A stretch of DNA of 64,000 nt from DASYTH01 sp035762905 (GTDB lineage: Bacteria > Actinomycetota > Actinomycetes > Mycobacteriales > Pseudonocardiaceae): NCBI RefSeq assembly GCF_035762905.1, contig NZ_DASUCC010000097.1, positions 1 to 64,000 on the forward strand, in the 5' to 3' direction. The position numbers were made by a program, and so were the translations under genes. Positions 35,894 to 45,509 of the stretch are shown one piece after another. Position 1 is the first letter of the stretch; every line of letters begins with the position of its first letter. The notes under the pieces are model-generated. The model worked only from the letters and a program-made list of their open reading frames with translations, did no database searches and was not told the origin of the DNA.

Positions 35894-36588
35894 TCAGTTC
35901 CGCTCAGTGGAGCCGTCGCCCGGACCGAACCAGTCCGGACCGGCGGGTCCCCCGGCCGCGCCGTCGGGCGCCGCGGCCGGTTCGTGATCGGTCACCGCGA
36001 CCAGCGCGGCGCGCACCACCCGGTCGCCGAACCGGTAGCCGCGGCGCAGCACCGCGGTCACGGTCGGACCGGACACCTCCGGCGAGGTGTTGTGCTGCAC
36101 CGCCTCGTGCACCGACGGGTCGAACGGCTCTCCCTCGTGGCCGAACGGCTCGAGGCCGGACCGTTGCAGGGTGGCCACCAGCTTGTCGGCCACCGACTTG
36201 AACGCGCCGGTCAGGTCGCCGTGCTGCTCGGCGCGCTCGATGTCGTCGAGCACGCCGAGCAGCTCGGTGGCCACCCCGGCCTTCGCCGAGTTGATCACCG
36301 CCTCGCGGTCCCGGTCGATGCGCTTGCGGTAGTTGGCGTACTCGGCCTGCAGCCGTTGCAGATCCGCGGTGCGCTCGTCGAGTTGCAGCTTCAACTCGGC
36401 CTCCAGGTTCGCCTCGGCACCCGGCGTCTCGCCGGCCGGCGCCGCGCCGGCCTGCTCGGCGGTGTCCTCCGGGACGCCGGCCTCGGGCGCCACGCGAACC
36501 TGACCGGTCTGCGGATCGATGCGCCGGCGGTCCCGAACCACCACCCGGGGCTCCTCGCCGGGATCGCCCTCGGTTCGCTCGTCCGGGC

Positions 36589-36592
<4 letters not shown>
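35894..36592 (-). CDS. grpE: Nucleotide exchange factor GrpE
   Basis: The 232-residue protein has a long coiled-coil (ADLQRLQAEYANYRKRIDRD) near residues 78-97 and the C-terminal beta-wing with VHEAVQHNTSPE and GYRFGDRVVRAALVAV. The acidic N-terminal 60 residues and Gly/Pro-rich tail are typical of actinobacterial GrpE. It releases ADP from DnaK. Its start overlaps the dnaK stop as ATGA. Confidence 0.96.
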
Positions 36593-38451
<1,859 letters not shown>

Positions 38452-38488
38452 GGATTCCTCCTGATTCGTTGCTGTGCATAACGCTGTG

Positions 38489-38507
38489 TTGAGCGTGTTC
38501 AGCTCAA
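38489..38507. promoter_or_regulatory. HAIR operator 1 of the dnaK operon
   Basis: TTGAGC-N7-GCTCAA forms a perfect HAIR-type inverted repeat 38-56 bases before the dnaK ATG. It immediately follows the predicted -10 element, so bound HspR would cover the transcription start. Confidence 0.9.
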
Positions 38508-38535
38508 GTCTGCAACCCGCCGGTCAACCCGTCAA
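38507..38535 (-). promoter_or_regulatory. Predicted dnaK promoter
   Basis: On the minus strand TTGACG (38535-38530) and CAGACT (38512-38507) are spaced by 17 bases, giving a housekeeping-type promoter with a good -35 and a poor -10. The two HAIR sites lie on either side of it. This is a pattern-based guess. Confidence 0.45.
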
Positions 38536-38543
38536 AACCAGAC

Positions 38544-38562
38544 TTGAGCCCCGCTCGCTCAA
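38544..38562. promoter_or_regulatory. HAIR operator 2 of the dnaK operon
   Basis: A second perfect TTGAGC-N7-GCTCAA site lies 55 bases from the first, upstream of the predicted -35. A further half site, GGCTCAAC, follows near 38573. Paired sites could let HspR loop or cooperate. Confidence 0.88.
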
Positions 38563-38607
38563 CCTTCCTGCAGGCTCAACGTGCGGGGCTCGGCCGGTGT
38601 TCCCGGA

Positions 38608-39426
38608 TCAGTTGTAACGGATCGTGATGTCGCCGCTGTCGGCGTGCAGATCCAGGGTGTGCGCGCCGGCCTGATCGTCGGCCACGTCACTGTGCACGTC
38701 GCCGCTGTCCGTGCCGGTGCGCACCCGGTAGGCGGCCCGCGGCACGGCCACCGTGATCTCGCCGCTGTCCGCCCTGGCCCTGACGTTCTGTGCCGCGGAC
38801 AGCTCGACGGTGATACTGCCGGAGCCGCTGCGGACGTCGACCGGGCCGGTGACGCCCTGGGCCCGCACGCCGCCGGACTCGGCCGCCACGGTCACCGCGG
38901 CCCGTGCGCCCTCGACCGCCACGTCCCCCGAGCCGGACTGCACGGCCACGGCCGCGCCGATGTTGGACAGCCGCACGTTGCCCGAGTCCAGCTCCAGGTT
39001 CACCGTTCCGGTGACCCCGCGCACGTCCACGTCGCCGGAGCTGGCCTTGAGGTTCACCGAGCCGGCTCCGTCCACCGCGACCGAGCCGGACGACACGTCG
39101 CCGTCCACCCGGGTTCCGGCCGGCACGGTCAGCTCGTAGTCGATCCAGCAGTTGCGCACCGGGCAGTCCTCGATCACCAGCACGTCACCCTCCAGCCGGT
39201 GGGTGGCGCCGGGGCGCTGCTGGTCGAAGTGCACCGTGCGGCGCACGGTCGTGGTGTCGCCGGTCCTGATCTTCACGTCACCCGACTCGTTGACGATCCG
39301 GACGCTGGCCACCCGGCCGTCCACCGGGGCGTCGTCGCTCTCCACGTTGCGGGCGATGTCCCAGTCGCACGCCCCCAGTAGCAGCAGCAGTCCGGCCGCG
39401 GCCCCCACGGCAATCCACCGTCGCAT
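38608..39426 (-). CDS. DUF4097 beta-helical lipoprotein
   Basis: The 272-residue protein has a lipoprotein signal with lipobox LLGAC (Cys20) and then a right-handed beta-helix of repeated SGDV/SGSG units, as in the DUF4097/adhesin-like family. It is expected on the outer face of the membrane. A GAGGGG ribosome site precedes the ATG. It lies beyond the dnaK promoter region on the same strand but is not part of that operon. Function is unknown; related proteins are linked to envelope stress. Confidence 0.85.
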   Translation of the reverse strand: MRRWIAVGAAAGLLLLLGACDWDIARNVESDDAPVDGRVASVRIVNESGDVKIRTGDTTTVRRTVHFDQQRPGATHRLEGDVLVIEDCPVRNCWIDYELTVPAGTRVDGDVSSGSVAVDGAGSVNLKASSGDVDVRGVTGTVNLELDSGNVRLSNIGAAVAVQSGSGDVAVEGARAAVTVAAESGGVRAQGVTGPVDVRSGSGSITVELSAAQNVRARADSGEITVAVPRAAYRVRTGTDSGDVHSDVADDQAGAHTLDLHADSGDITIRYN

Positions 39427-39536
39427 CGCACACCCCTCAGCTCAGCAAGCTTGCGTCTCCTCGACGCTAGGGGCGCGGCGGCGGGGGAACCATCGGGGAC
39501 GCCCCCGAATCGACCCGGGGGTTACCCCTACCCCAG

Positions 39537-40124
39537 CTACCCGTCTCGCCGGGTCTCGGTGCGGTGGAAGTTGAGATACGCCCGCGACGGCGTCGGGCCG
39601 CGCTGGCCCTGGTAACGCGAGCCCACCTGCGCCGAGCCGTACGGGTTCTCCGCCGGCGAGGTGAGCCGGAACAGGCCGAGCTGCCCGATCTTCATGCCCG
39701 GCCAGAGGGTGATCGGCAGGTTCGCCACGTTGGACAGCTCCAGCGTGATGTGCCCGGAGAACCCCGGATCGATGAACCCCGCCGTCGAGTGCGTCAACAG
39801 TCCCAACCGCCCCAGCGACGACTTGCCCTCCAGCCGCGCGGCCAGGTCGTCCGGCAACGTCACCTTCTCGTAGGTGGACCCGAGCACGAACTCGCCCGGA
39901 TGCAGCACGAACGGCTCGTCCCCCACGGTCTCCACCAGCGTGGTCAGCTCGTCCTGCTGCACCATCGGATCAATGTGCGTGTACCTCGAGTTGTCGAACA
40001 CCCGGAAGTACCGGTCCAACCGCACGTCCACGCTGGACGGCTGCACCATGCTCTCGTCGAACGGCTCCAGCCCCAGCCGCCCCGACTCCAACTCCTTGCG
40101 CAGATCCTGATCGCTCAGCAGCAC
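39537..40124 (-). CDS. dcd: dCTP deaminase (probably bifunctional, with dUTPase activity)
   Basis: The 195-residue trimeric enzyme converts dCTP to dUTP; actinobacterial members also hydrolyse dUTP to dUMP for thymidylate synthesis. Visible motifs are LEGKSSLGRLGLLTHSTAG (substrate and catalytic Glu/Ser region), GFIDPGFSGHITLEL and GQLGLFRL, with a C-terminal YLNFHRT that closes over the nucleotide. Bifunctionality is inferred from phylum and length. A small membrane protein gene lies 9 bases upstream on the same strand. Confidence 0.96.
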   Translation of the reverse strand: MLLSDQDLRKELESGRLGLEPFDESMVQPSSVDVRLDRYFRVFDNSRYTHIDPMVQQDELTTLVETVGDEPFVLHPGEFVLGSTYEKVTLPDDLAARLEGKSSLGRLGLLTHSTAGFIDPGFSGHITLELSNVANLPITLWPGMKIGQLGLFRLTSPAENPYGSAQVGSRYQGQRGPTPSRAYLNFHRTETRRDG

Positions 40125-40133
40125 CGGCCCACC

Positions 40134-40367
40134 CTAACGCCGCTTCCCCCGCCACCAGGGCGGCTCCCCAGGCTGTTCCCCCTCCACCCGCCGCTGCACC
40201 TGCTGCTCGAACCGCAGTTGCTCCCGATACACCGTCGGATCCCACATATCCTGAATCGGCCCCAAGATCGACGCCCCGCCCTTCCCCGCCCGCGCCCGCC
40301 GCGCCAACCACACAATCCCCCCCAGCACGACGACGAACATCCCCACCGTCACCAAGAACCCGATCAC
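40134..40367 (-). CDS. Small single-pass membrane protein
   Basis: The protein has about 77 residues. GTG 40367 is preferred because a transmembrane helix (IGFLVTVGMFVVVLGGIVW) starts there; a longer form from 40439 is possible. The C-terminal part is charged (YREQLRFEQQVQRRVEG) and ends in a Trp/Lys/Arg-rich tail. It is 9 bases upstream of dcd and may be co-transcribed. No function is recognised. Confidence 0.55.
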   Translation of the reverse strand: MIGFLVTVGMFVVVLGGIVWLARRARAGKGGASILGPIQDMWDPTVYREQLRFEQQVQRRVEGEQPGEPPWWRGKRR

Positions 40368-40468
40368 ACCCGCCAGGTTACGTGCCCCAAGCCCCCGTGT
40401 CGGGCCACGACGACCCTCGATGATCCAGAACCCCACCACGGCACCCAGAACGTCCGACGGAAAGACCT

Positions 40469-40978
40469 TCAGCCATCCAGCGAAGCACGAAGTCGGCGGA
40501 TCGTCCGCACAAGTTCGTCACGGTGCTTCGCGGATTTCATCCACGCAGGCAGGCGAGCAAACATAGTCATACGGCCAGGAAATGCGCGCTCGCGTAATCG
40601 CGCGGCTATATAACCCTCCAGCAGGTCCAGATGGTCCTGATTGAAGGCCCACAACGTATGACCCCCACAGCACTCGGCCTGCAACCACAACGGCACGCCA
40701 AAGAATGAATCAACCGGGCGGCCCCACACCGTGGAGCCGGACCCGCCCTCCACATATACCCGGGAACTAGGCTTCCACGCTGCTGAGTAACCACAACTCG
40801 CGCACGCCAGCCGACGCGGCCACCACAGAACGGAGCCCGACTCCGTCGGCCGCGGCGCGTCAACTGCCCGTGCTCGACATCGCGGGCACACGACATGAAT
40901 GTCCTTCGCCGCCAGCGCCTGCACCCTGATCAAGGGACCCCGGAAGCGCTCTGCATCAATCCCCCGCCGCGCGCTCAT
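40469..40978 (-). CDS. Zinc-ribbon-containing hypothetical protein
   Basis: The 169-residue protein has two CxxC knuckles (CPRC at 31-34 and CASC at 59-62) that would bind one zinc. A second half contains VWGRPVDSFFGVPLWLQAECCGGHTLWAFN, and a basic helical tail follows. The start ATG 40978 has AGGATGG upstream. Base composition is lower in GC than the neighbours and codon use is less biased, and the gene sits beside tRNA-Gly, so recent acquisition is possible. The family is widespread but has no assigned function. Confidence 0.72.
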   Translation of the reverse strand: MSARRGIDAERFRGPLIRVQALAAKDIHVVCPRCRARAVDAPRPTESGSVLWWPRRLACASCGYSAAWKPSSRVYVEGGSGSTVWGRPVDSFFGVPLWLQAECCGGHTLWAFNQDHLDLLEGYIAARLRERAFPGRMTMFARLPAWMKSAKHRDELVRTIRRLRASLDG

Positions 40979-41087
40979 CTCGCCATCCTGCCAACCACAC
41001 CACGGCATGACCCGCAACCAGGGTGGAGATCACAAAGGCCCACTTCGGAAAGCTCCGAGAGCGGGCCGGTCACTGCCGGAATCAGCC

Positions 41088-41161
41088 TGGAGCGGATGAC
41101 GGGAATCGAACCCGCATTCTCAGCTTGGGAAGCTGATGTTCTGCCATTGAACTACATCCGC
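41088..41161 (-). tRNA. tRNA-Gly (anticodon CCC), CCA encoded
   Basis: Read on the minus strand, the acceptor GCGGATG pairs with CATCCGC and the D-arm is GTTC/GAAC. The anticodon stem TCAGC/GCTGA encloses the loop TTCCCAA, giving anticodon CCC. The T-arm CGGGT-TCGATTC-CCGTC pairs with one wobble. Discriminator T is followed by encoded CCA (41090-41088). It lies near dcd, a common place in actinomycetes. Confidence 0.95.
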
Positions 41162-41183
41162 GCGGTGGGGTGAGCGTACACGA

Positions 41184-41633
41184 CTAGGCGGGGCGGATGT
41201 GGTGGCGGAGGGCGGGGAGGCCGAAGGTGGTGAGCATGGTGAGGACTTCGCGGGCCAGGGAGTCGAAGGGGTGGCCGACTTCGAGTTCCCACCAGAGGTC
41301 TTCTACGGGGTGGCCGCCTACCTTCACGAGTTGGCCGATGGTGGCTTCCCAGCCGTTGGTGGCTGAGGGGCGGGGGGTGGAGTAGGGGCGGACTCGTAAC
41401 TGTTGGGACCACTCGTCGCGGCTGGGGACGCGGAGGTTGAGGGTGAACCGGACGCGGGCGTCGATCAACGACTGGGACTGGACGATCTCGACTTCGGCGC
41501 GGTGGCCGGACATCTCCATCCGGTAGCGGCGGCCGGCGCCGACGAAGCCGAGGGCGCGCAGACCGGGCGCGAGGCCCATGTCGATCATGAGCCGGAACCA
41601 GTCCTGGGCGCTTCGGTTCGTCCCTGCCTCCAC
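41184..41633 (-). CDS. DUF4304-like hypothetical protein
   Basis: The protein has about 149 residues. GTG 41633 has AGAGGGG upstream; TTG 41675 is an alternative. It shows the DUF4304-type pattern: LAPGLRALGFVGAGRRYRM, then EIVQSQSLIDARVRFTLNL beta strands and a C-terminal helix. The family has no known function and is seen in accessory parts of genomes. It lies next to tRNA-Gly, outside any operon. Confidence 0.7.
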   Translation of the reverse strand: MEAGTNRSAQDWFRLMIDMGLAPGLRALGFVGAGRRYRMEMSGHRAEVEIVQSQSLIDARVRFTLNLRVPSRDEWSQQLRVRPYSTPRPSATNGWEATIGQLVKVGGHPVEDLWWELEVGHPFDSLAREVLTMLTTFGLPALRHHIRPA

Positions 41634-41782
41634 CGGTCGCCCCTCTTCTCGTTCCGGCCCCTGCTCCCAGATCAACCGACCACACCTACACCGGTAAGGA
41701 AACGACCCCCGTCAGAGGTGATCAATGTAGTCAGTGAATCTTCCCGTCTACTAACTCTTCGCTATACGTGCGCCCGAACGAA

Positions 41783-41808
41783 CACATGTGATAGAAGTAT
41801 TACGTAAT
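41783..41808. promoter_or_regulatory. Palindromes before the ArsR-type gene
   Basis: Two perfect palindromes, CACATGTG (41783-41790) and ATTACGTAAT (41799-41808), lie in an AT-rich stretch; the second overlaps the start codon. This is typical of ArsR-type autoregulation. Confidence 0.5.
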
Positions 41809-42160
41809 GAATGTGCTACACGATCCGGACGACCACGTCTGGCGGGCGCTGTCCAATGTGGCCCGCCGGGCCATCCTGGACGCGCTCCGCGATCAACCGC
41901 GGGCAACCGGTGATCTCGTCGAGGTGCTTGGCCTGGACCGGCATGTGCTGATGCAGCACCTGGCCGTGCTGCGCGAGGCCGGTCTGGTGCACGTCGAGGC
42001 ACGTGGGCGGCAACGGATCAACCACCTGAACCCGATCCCGATCCAGCGCATCCACCAGCGGTGGGTGTCCAGGTACGAGGAGAACTGGATGGCCGCGCTG
42101 ATCGGGCTCAAGGACACCCTCGAATCCCGCCGACACCGGAAGGGCCGCGACATTGGCTGA
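41807..42160 (+). CDS. ArsR-family winged-helix regulator
   Basis: The 117-residue protein has the ArsR helix-turn-helix: ALSNVARRAILDALRDQPRATG, then LIAEVL-type recognition helix region (DLVEVLGLDRHVLMQHLAVL) and a beta-wing (GLVHVEARGRQRINHL). There is no Cys metal site, so it probably senses something other than a metal. It is coupled to an SRPBCC gene, a frequent pair. Operator-like palindromes cover its start. Confidence 0.9.
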   Translation: MNVLHDPDDHVWRALSNVARRAILDALRDQPRATGDLVEVLGLDRHVLMQHLAVLREAGLVHVEARGRQRINHLNPIPIQRIHQRWVSRYEENWMAALIGLKDTLESRRHRKGRDIG

Positions 42161-42665
42161 TCAGGAACTCGTCCACACCATCGAGATCGCGGCGCCGATC
42201 GACGCGGTCTGGGCGGAGATCACCCGGCTGGACGGCCGGCAGCGGGCGATGATGGACACGATCCTCAAGGCCACCCTCGAGGCCGGCGCCCCGCTGTACT
42301 ACCGCTCCCCGGACGGCAAGCGGGTGTTCATCGCCGGCCGGATCGTCGCGGTGGAACCGCCGCGCCGGCTCTCGCACACCTGGCGGCTGCTCACCAGGGA
42401 CGACCCGTGGACGCTGGTCACCTGGGAGCTGACCGAGACCGCCGCCGGCACCACGGTCACGCTGCGGCACACCGGCTGGCCGGACGACCCGAAGGCGATC
42501 CGCGGGGTGGACGGCACCTGGCGGATGATCCTGCCGGAGCTCAAGCGGCTGGTGGAGACCGGCGACATCAGCACCGGGCTCAAGGCCAGATACGTGCTGA
42601 TGCGGGCGTTCATGTGGGCTTTGCCCGCTCGGACCAGGACCGAGAACGTCCCCGAACCCGCCTAA
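42153..42665 (+). CDS. SRPBCC (AHSA1-like) protein
   Basis: The 170-residue START-fold protein begins VHTIEIAAPIDAVWAEITRLDG and has the internal PPRRLSHTWRLLTRDDP and TAAGTTVTLRHTGW strands typical of the Aha1/SRPBCC branch. It could bind a hydrophobic ligand or act as a cochaperone. A TTG start at 42153 lies inside the ArsR stop region (8-base overlap), so it is translated with the regulator. Confidence 0.86.
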   Translation: MADQELVHTIEIAAPIDAVWAEITRLDGRQRAMMDTILKATLEAGAPLYYRSPDGKRVFIAGRIVAVEPPRRLSHTWRLLTRDDPWTLVTWELTETAAGTTVTLRHTGWPDDPKAIRGVDGTWRMILPELKRLVETGDISTGLKARYVLMRAFMWALPARTRTENVPEPA

Positions 42666-42743
42666 CTATCTCGAAAAGCTCGTCACGGCACCGCGGCAGG
42701 CACGTCCCCTCCCTCGACAGGGTGAGTACCCGGGGAGGGACGA

Positions 42744-43490
42744 ATGCCGCAGTTCACTCGGCGCCCGGTGCAGCCGGGCGGGTTGACCGTCGCACTGGTC
42801 GACGGCATCCCGCTGTTCCGGGATGGTTTGACCGCGCTGATCCACCGCACGCCTGGCTTGCGGTGGGTCGGCGCCGCCGAGCGGCCGAACGCGGCATTAC
42901 AACTGTGCGAGCGGTTCCGGCCGAACGTGCTGGTGATCGACTCCGATCTCGATCCGCGCAACCACCTGAGCAGCATGCTGCTGGCCGGCGACCCGATGCT
43001 CGCCCTGCTGGTGCTGGTCACCTACGCGCACCGCACCACCCGGTACGTGGCCAGCGCGCTGGCCGCGGGCGTGCACGGGGTGCTGCTCCGCTCGGCCGAG
43101 GCGGGCCAGGTGGTCGACGCGATCCGGTCGGTGCACGCCGACCGCCGGTACGTGGACGCGGCCCTGGCACCGATGCTGACCGCGCCGCGCGGCCGCCTGG
43201 CGCACCCGACCGGCCCGGTGCAGCCGCCGCTGTCCCAGCGCGAGTACCAGGTGCTCCAGCTCATCGCCGACGGGCTGGAGAACCAGGCGATCGCCAAGCT
43301 GCTGTTCGTCTCGGTGGAGACCGTGCGCACGCACGTGAAGAGCATCCTGCGCAAGCTGGTCGCCAGGGATCGCACGCACGCGGTGGCGGTCGCATTCCGT
43401 ACCGGGGTGCTCACGCCAGAGGACGGGGCCGACACGAACCCGTTCAGCACGCCGATTCTTCCTCCTGAGGAGGGCTCTAGCAGCGAGTGA
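42744..43490 (+). CDS. NarL/LuxR-type response regulator with atypical receiver
   Basis: The 248-residue protein has a receiver-like domain (about 15-130) with a candidate phospho-acceptor Asp in VIDSDLDP. The conserved receiver Lys is replaced: LLRSAE stands where LxK is usual. The LuxR HTH (LSQREYQVLQLIADGLENQAIA with SVETVRTHVKSILRKL) is at about 170-225. No histidine kinase is nearby. GGGAGGGACG precedes the ATG. Phosphorylation-independent action is possible. Confidence 0.86.
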   Translation: MPQFTRRPVQPGGLTVALVDGIPLFRDGLTALIHRTPGLRWVGAAERPNAALQLCERFRPNVLVIDSDLDPRNHLSSMLLAGDPMLALLVLVTYAHRTTRYVASALAAGVHGVLLRSAEAGQVVDAIRSVHADRRYVDAALAPMLTAPRGRLAHPTGPVQPPLSQREYQVLQLIADGLENQAIAKLLFVSVETVRTHVKSILRKLVARDRTHAVAVAFRTGVLTPEDGADTNPFSTPILPPEEGSSSE

Positions 43491-43534
43491 CGGAGGCCAT
43501 AGTCATCCTCTGGGGGCATCGGGTGCACTTCACC

Positions 43535-43582
43535 TTGCCGGGGTTACCGGCAGGTAATACCCTGTATGTTACTGACGAGTAG
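43535..43582 (+). promoter_or_regulatory. Predicted fadE5 promoter with two operator palindromes
   Basis: TTGCCG (43535-43540) and TACCCT (43558-43563) are spaced by 17 bases. The perfect inverted repeat TTACC-GGCA-GGTAA (43544-43557) fills the spacer, and a related near-palindrome TTACTGACGAGTAG (43569-43582) follows. Their starts are 25 bases apart. The pattern suits repression by a TetR-type acyl-CoA regulator. Confidence 0.6.
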
Positions 43583-43611
43583 CGATCTCGCCGGCCGAAG
43601 GGGAGAACCAG

Positions 43612-45447
43612 ATGGGCCACTACAAGAGCAACGTCCGGGACCTGGAGTTCAACCTGTTCGAAGTGCTCGGTGTCCAGGACCGGCTCGGCAAGGGCGTCCT
43701 TGCCGAGGCCGACGAGGAGACCGCGCGCGGCGTGCTGGCCGAGCTCGCCAGGCTCGCCGAGGGCCCATTCGCCGAGTCGTTCACCGCCGGCGACCGCAAC
43801 CCGCCGGTGTTCGATCCGGCCACGCACACGGTCACCGTCCCGGAGGCGTTCAAGAAGTCCTACCGCGAGCTGATCGACGGCGAGTGGTGGCGGCTCGGGC
43901 TGACCAACGAGATGGGCGGCCTCGGCCTCCCGCCGACCGTGCAGTGGGCCGCGTCCGAGCTCGTGCTCGGCACCAACCCGGCCCTGTTCATGTACATGGC
44001 CGGCCCGAACTTCGCCACCATCCTGGACAAGAACGGCACCGACGAGCAGCGCCGTTGGGCCCGGATCATGATCGACCGCGGCTGGGGCGCCACCATGGTG
44101 CTCACCGAGCCGGACGCCGGCTCCGACGTCGGCGCCGGGCGCACCAAGGCGGTCCGGCAGGACGACGGCTCCTGGCACATCGAGGGCGTCAAGCGGTTCA
44201 TCACCTCGGGCGACCAGGACATGACCGAGAACATCATGCATCTCGTGCTCGCCCGGCCGGAGGGCGCCGGCCCCGGCACCAAGGGTCTGAGCCTGTTCCT
44301 GGTGCCCAAGTTCCACTTCGACACCGAGACCGGTGAGCTGGGCGAGCGCAACGGCGCCTTCGTCACCAACCTCGAGCACAAGATGGGCATCAAGGTCTCC
44401 AGCACCTGCGAGGTGACCTTCGGCCAGCACGGCGTTCCGGCCACGGGCTGGCTGCTCGGCGAGGTGCACGACGGCATCGCGCAGATGTTCCAGGTGATCG
44501 AGTACGCCCGGATGATGGTCGGCACCAAGGCGATCGCCACGCTGTCCACCGGCTACCTCAACGCGCTGGCCTACGCCAAGGAGCGGGTGCAGGGCGCCGA
44601 CCTGACCCAGATGCTGGACAAGGCCGCGCCGCGGGTGACCATCACCCACCACCCGGACGTGCGGCGCAGCCTGATGCTGCAGAAGGCCTACGCCGAGGGC
44701 CTGCGCGCCGTGTACCTCTACACCGCCTCGTTCCAGGACCAGCTCTGGACCGGCGAGGGTGACGAGGACGCCCGCAAGCTCGCCGAGCGGGTGAACGACC
44801 TGCTGCTGCCGATCGTCAAGGGCGTCGGCTCGGAGCGCGCCTACGAGCAGCTGGCCCAGTCGCTGCAGACCCTGGGTGGATCCGGCTTCCTGCAGGACTA
44901 CCCGATCGAGCAGTACATCCGCGACTCGAAGATCGACTCGCTGTACGAGGGCACCACGGCCATCCAGTCGCTGGACTTCTTCTTCCGCAAGATCGTCCGG
45001 GACAAGGGCCAGGCGCTGGCCTACCTGGCCGGCGAGATCTCCGGCTTCATCGAGGCGGAGCGGGGCAACGGCCGGCTCAAGGAGGAGCGGCTGCTGCTCA
45101 AGCAGGCGCTCGAGGACGTGCAGGGCATGCTCGGCGCGATGATCGGCTACCTGACGAAGTCGCCGGAGGACCCGCGCAGCGTGTACCTGGTCGGCCAGCA
45201 CAGCGTCCGGCTGCTGTTGGCCACCGGCGACCTGCTGGTCGGCTGGCTGCTGCAGCGGCACGCCGAGGTGGCCATCGCCAAGCTGGACGCCGGCGACGTG
45301 TCCGCAAAGGACCGGGTGTTCTACGAGGGCAAGATCGCGGTCGCCTCGTTCTTCGCCCGCAACGTCCTGCCCGAGCTGTCCGCCGGCCGCAAGATCGTCG
45401 AGTCCGCCGACAACAGCCTGATGGACCTGGACGAGGCGGCGTTCTGA
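43612..45447 (+). CDS. fadE5: Acyl-CoA dehydrogenase, FadE5 type
   Basis: The 611-residue flavoenzyme introduces the first double bond in fatty acyl-CoA beta-oxidation. It has the mycobacterial FadE5 length and opening (GHYKSNVRDLEFNLFEVLG). Visible motifs are MVLTEPDAGSDVG and FITSGDQD (FAD site), with LSTGYLNALAYAKERVQGAD and the catalytic-Glu region near IRDSKIDSLYEGTTAIQ. The C-terminal 130 residues form the extra helical domain of long FadE proteins. GGGGAG precedes the ATG. It is controlled by the operator pair just upstream. Confidence 0.95.
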   Translation: MGHYKSNVRDLEFNLFEVLGVQDRLGKGVLAEADEETARGVLAELARLAEGPFAESFTAGDRNPPVFDPATHTVTVPEAFKKSYRELIDGEWWRLGLTNEMGGLGLPPTVQWAASELVLGTNPALFMYMAGPNFATILDKNGTDEQRRWARIMIDRGWGATMVLTEPDAGSDVGAGRTKAVRQDDGSWHIEGVKRFITSGDQDMTENIMHLVLARPEGAGPGTKGLSLFLVPKFHFDTETGELGERNGAFVTNLEHKMGIKVSSTCEVTFGQHGVPATGWLLGEVHDGIAQMFQVIEYARMMVGTKAIATLSTGYLNALAYAKERVQGADLTQMLDKAAPRVTITHHPDVRRSLMLQKAYAEGLRAVYLYTASFQDQLWTGEGDEDARKLAERVNDLLLPIVKGVGSERAYEQLAQSLQTLGGSGFLQDYPIEQYIRDSKIDSLYEGTTAIQSLDFFFRKIVRDKGQALAYLAGEISGFIEAERGNGRLKEERLLLKQALEDVQGMLGAMIGYLTKSPEDPRSVYLVGQHSVRLLLATGDLLVGWLLQRHAEVAIAKLDAGDVSAKDRVFYEGKIAVASFFARNVLPELSAGRKIVESADNSLMDLDEAAF

Positions 45448-45463
45448 GCTGACCAGACAACGG

Positions 45464-45493
45464 GAGCGGGCCACCCCGAGGGGTGGCCCGCTC
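45464..45493 (+). terminator. Bidirectional hairpin between fadE5 and the VanW gene
   Basis: GAGCGGGCCACCCC (45464-45477) pairs with GGGGTGGCCCGCTC (45480-45493), a near-perfect long GC stem followed by TCGTTTT on the plus strand. It starts 17 bases after the fadE5 stop and lies before the convergent VanW stop. Confidence 0.85.
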
Positions 45494-45509
45494 TCGTTTT
45501 CCGTTCGCG

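Noticed and set aside
41088..41161. Prophage or integrative element at tRNA-Gly
   Set aside because: No integrase and no second copy of the tRNA 3' end were found nearby.
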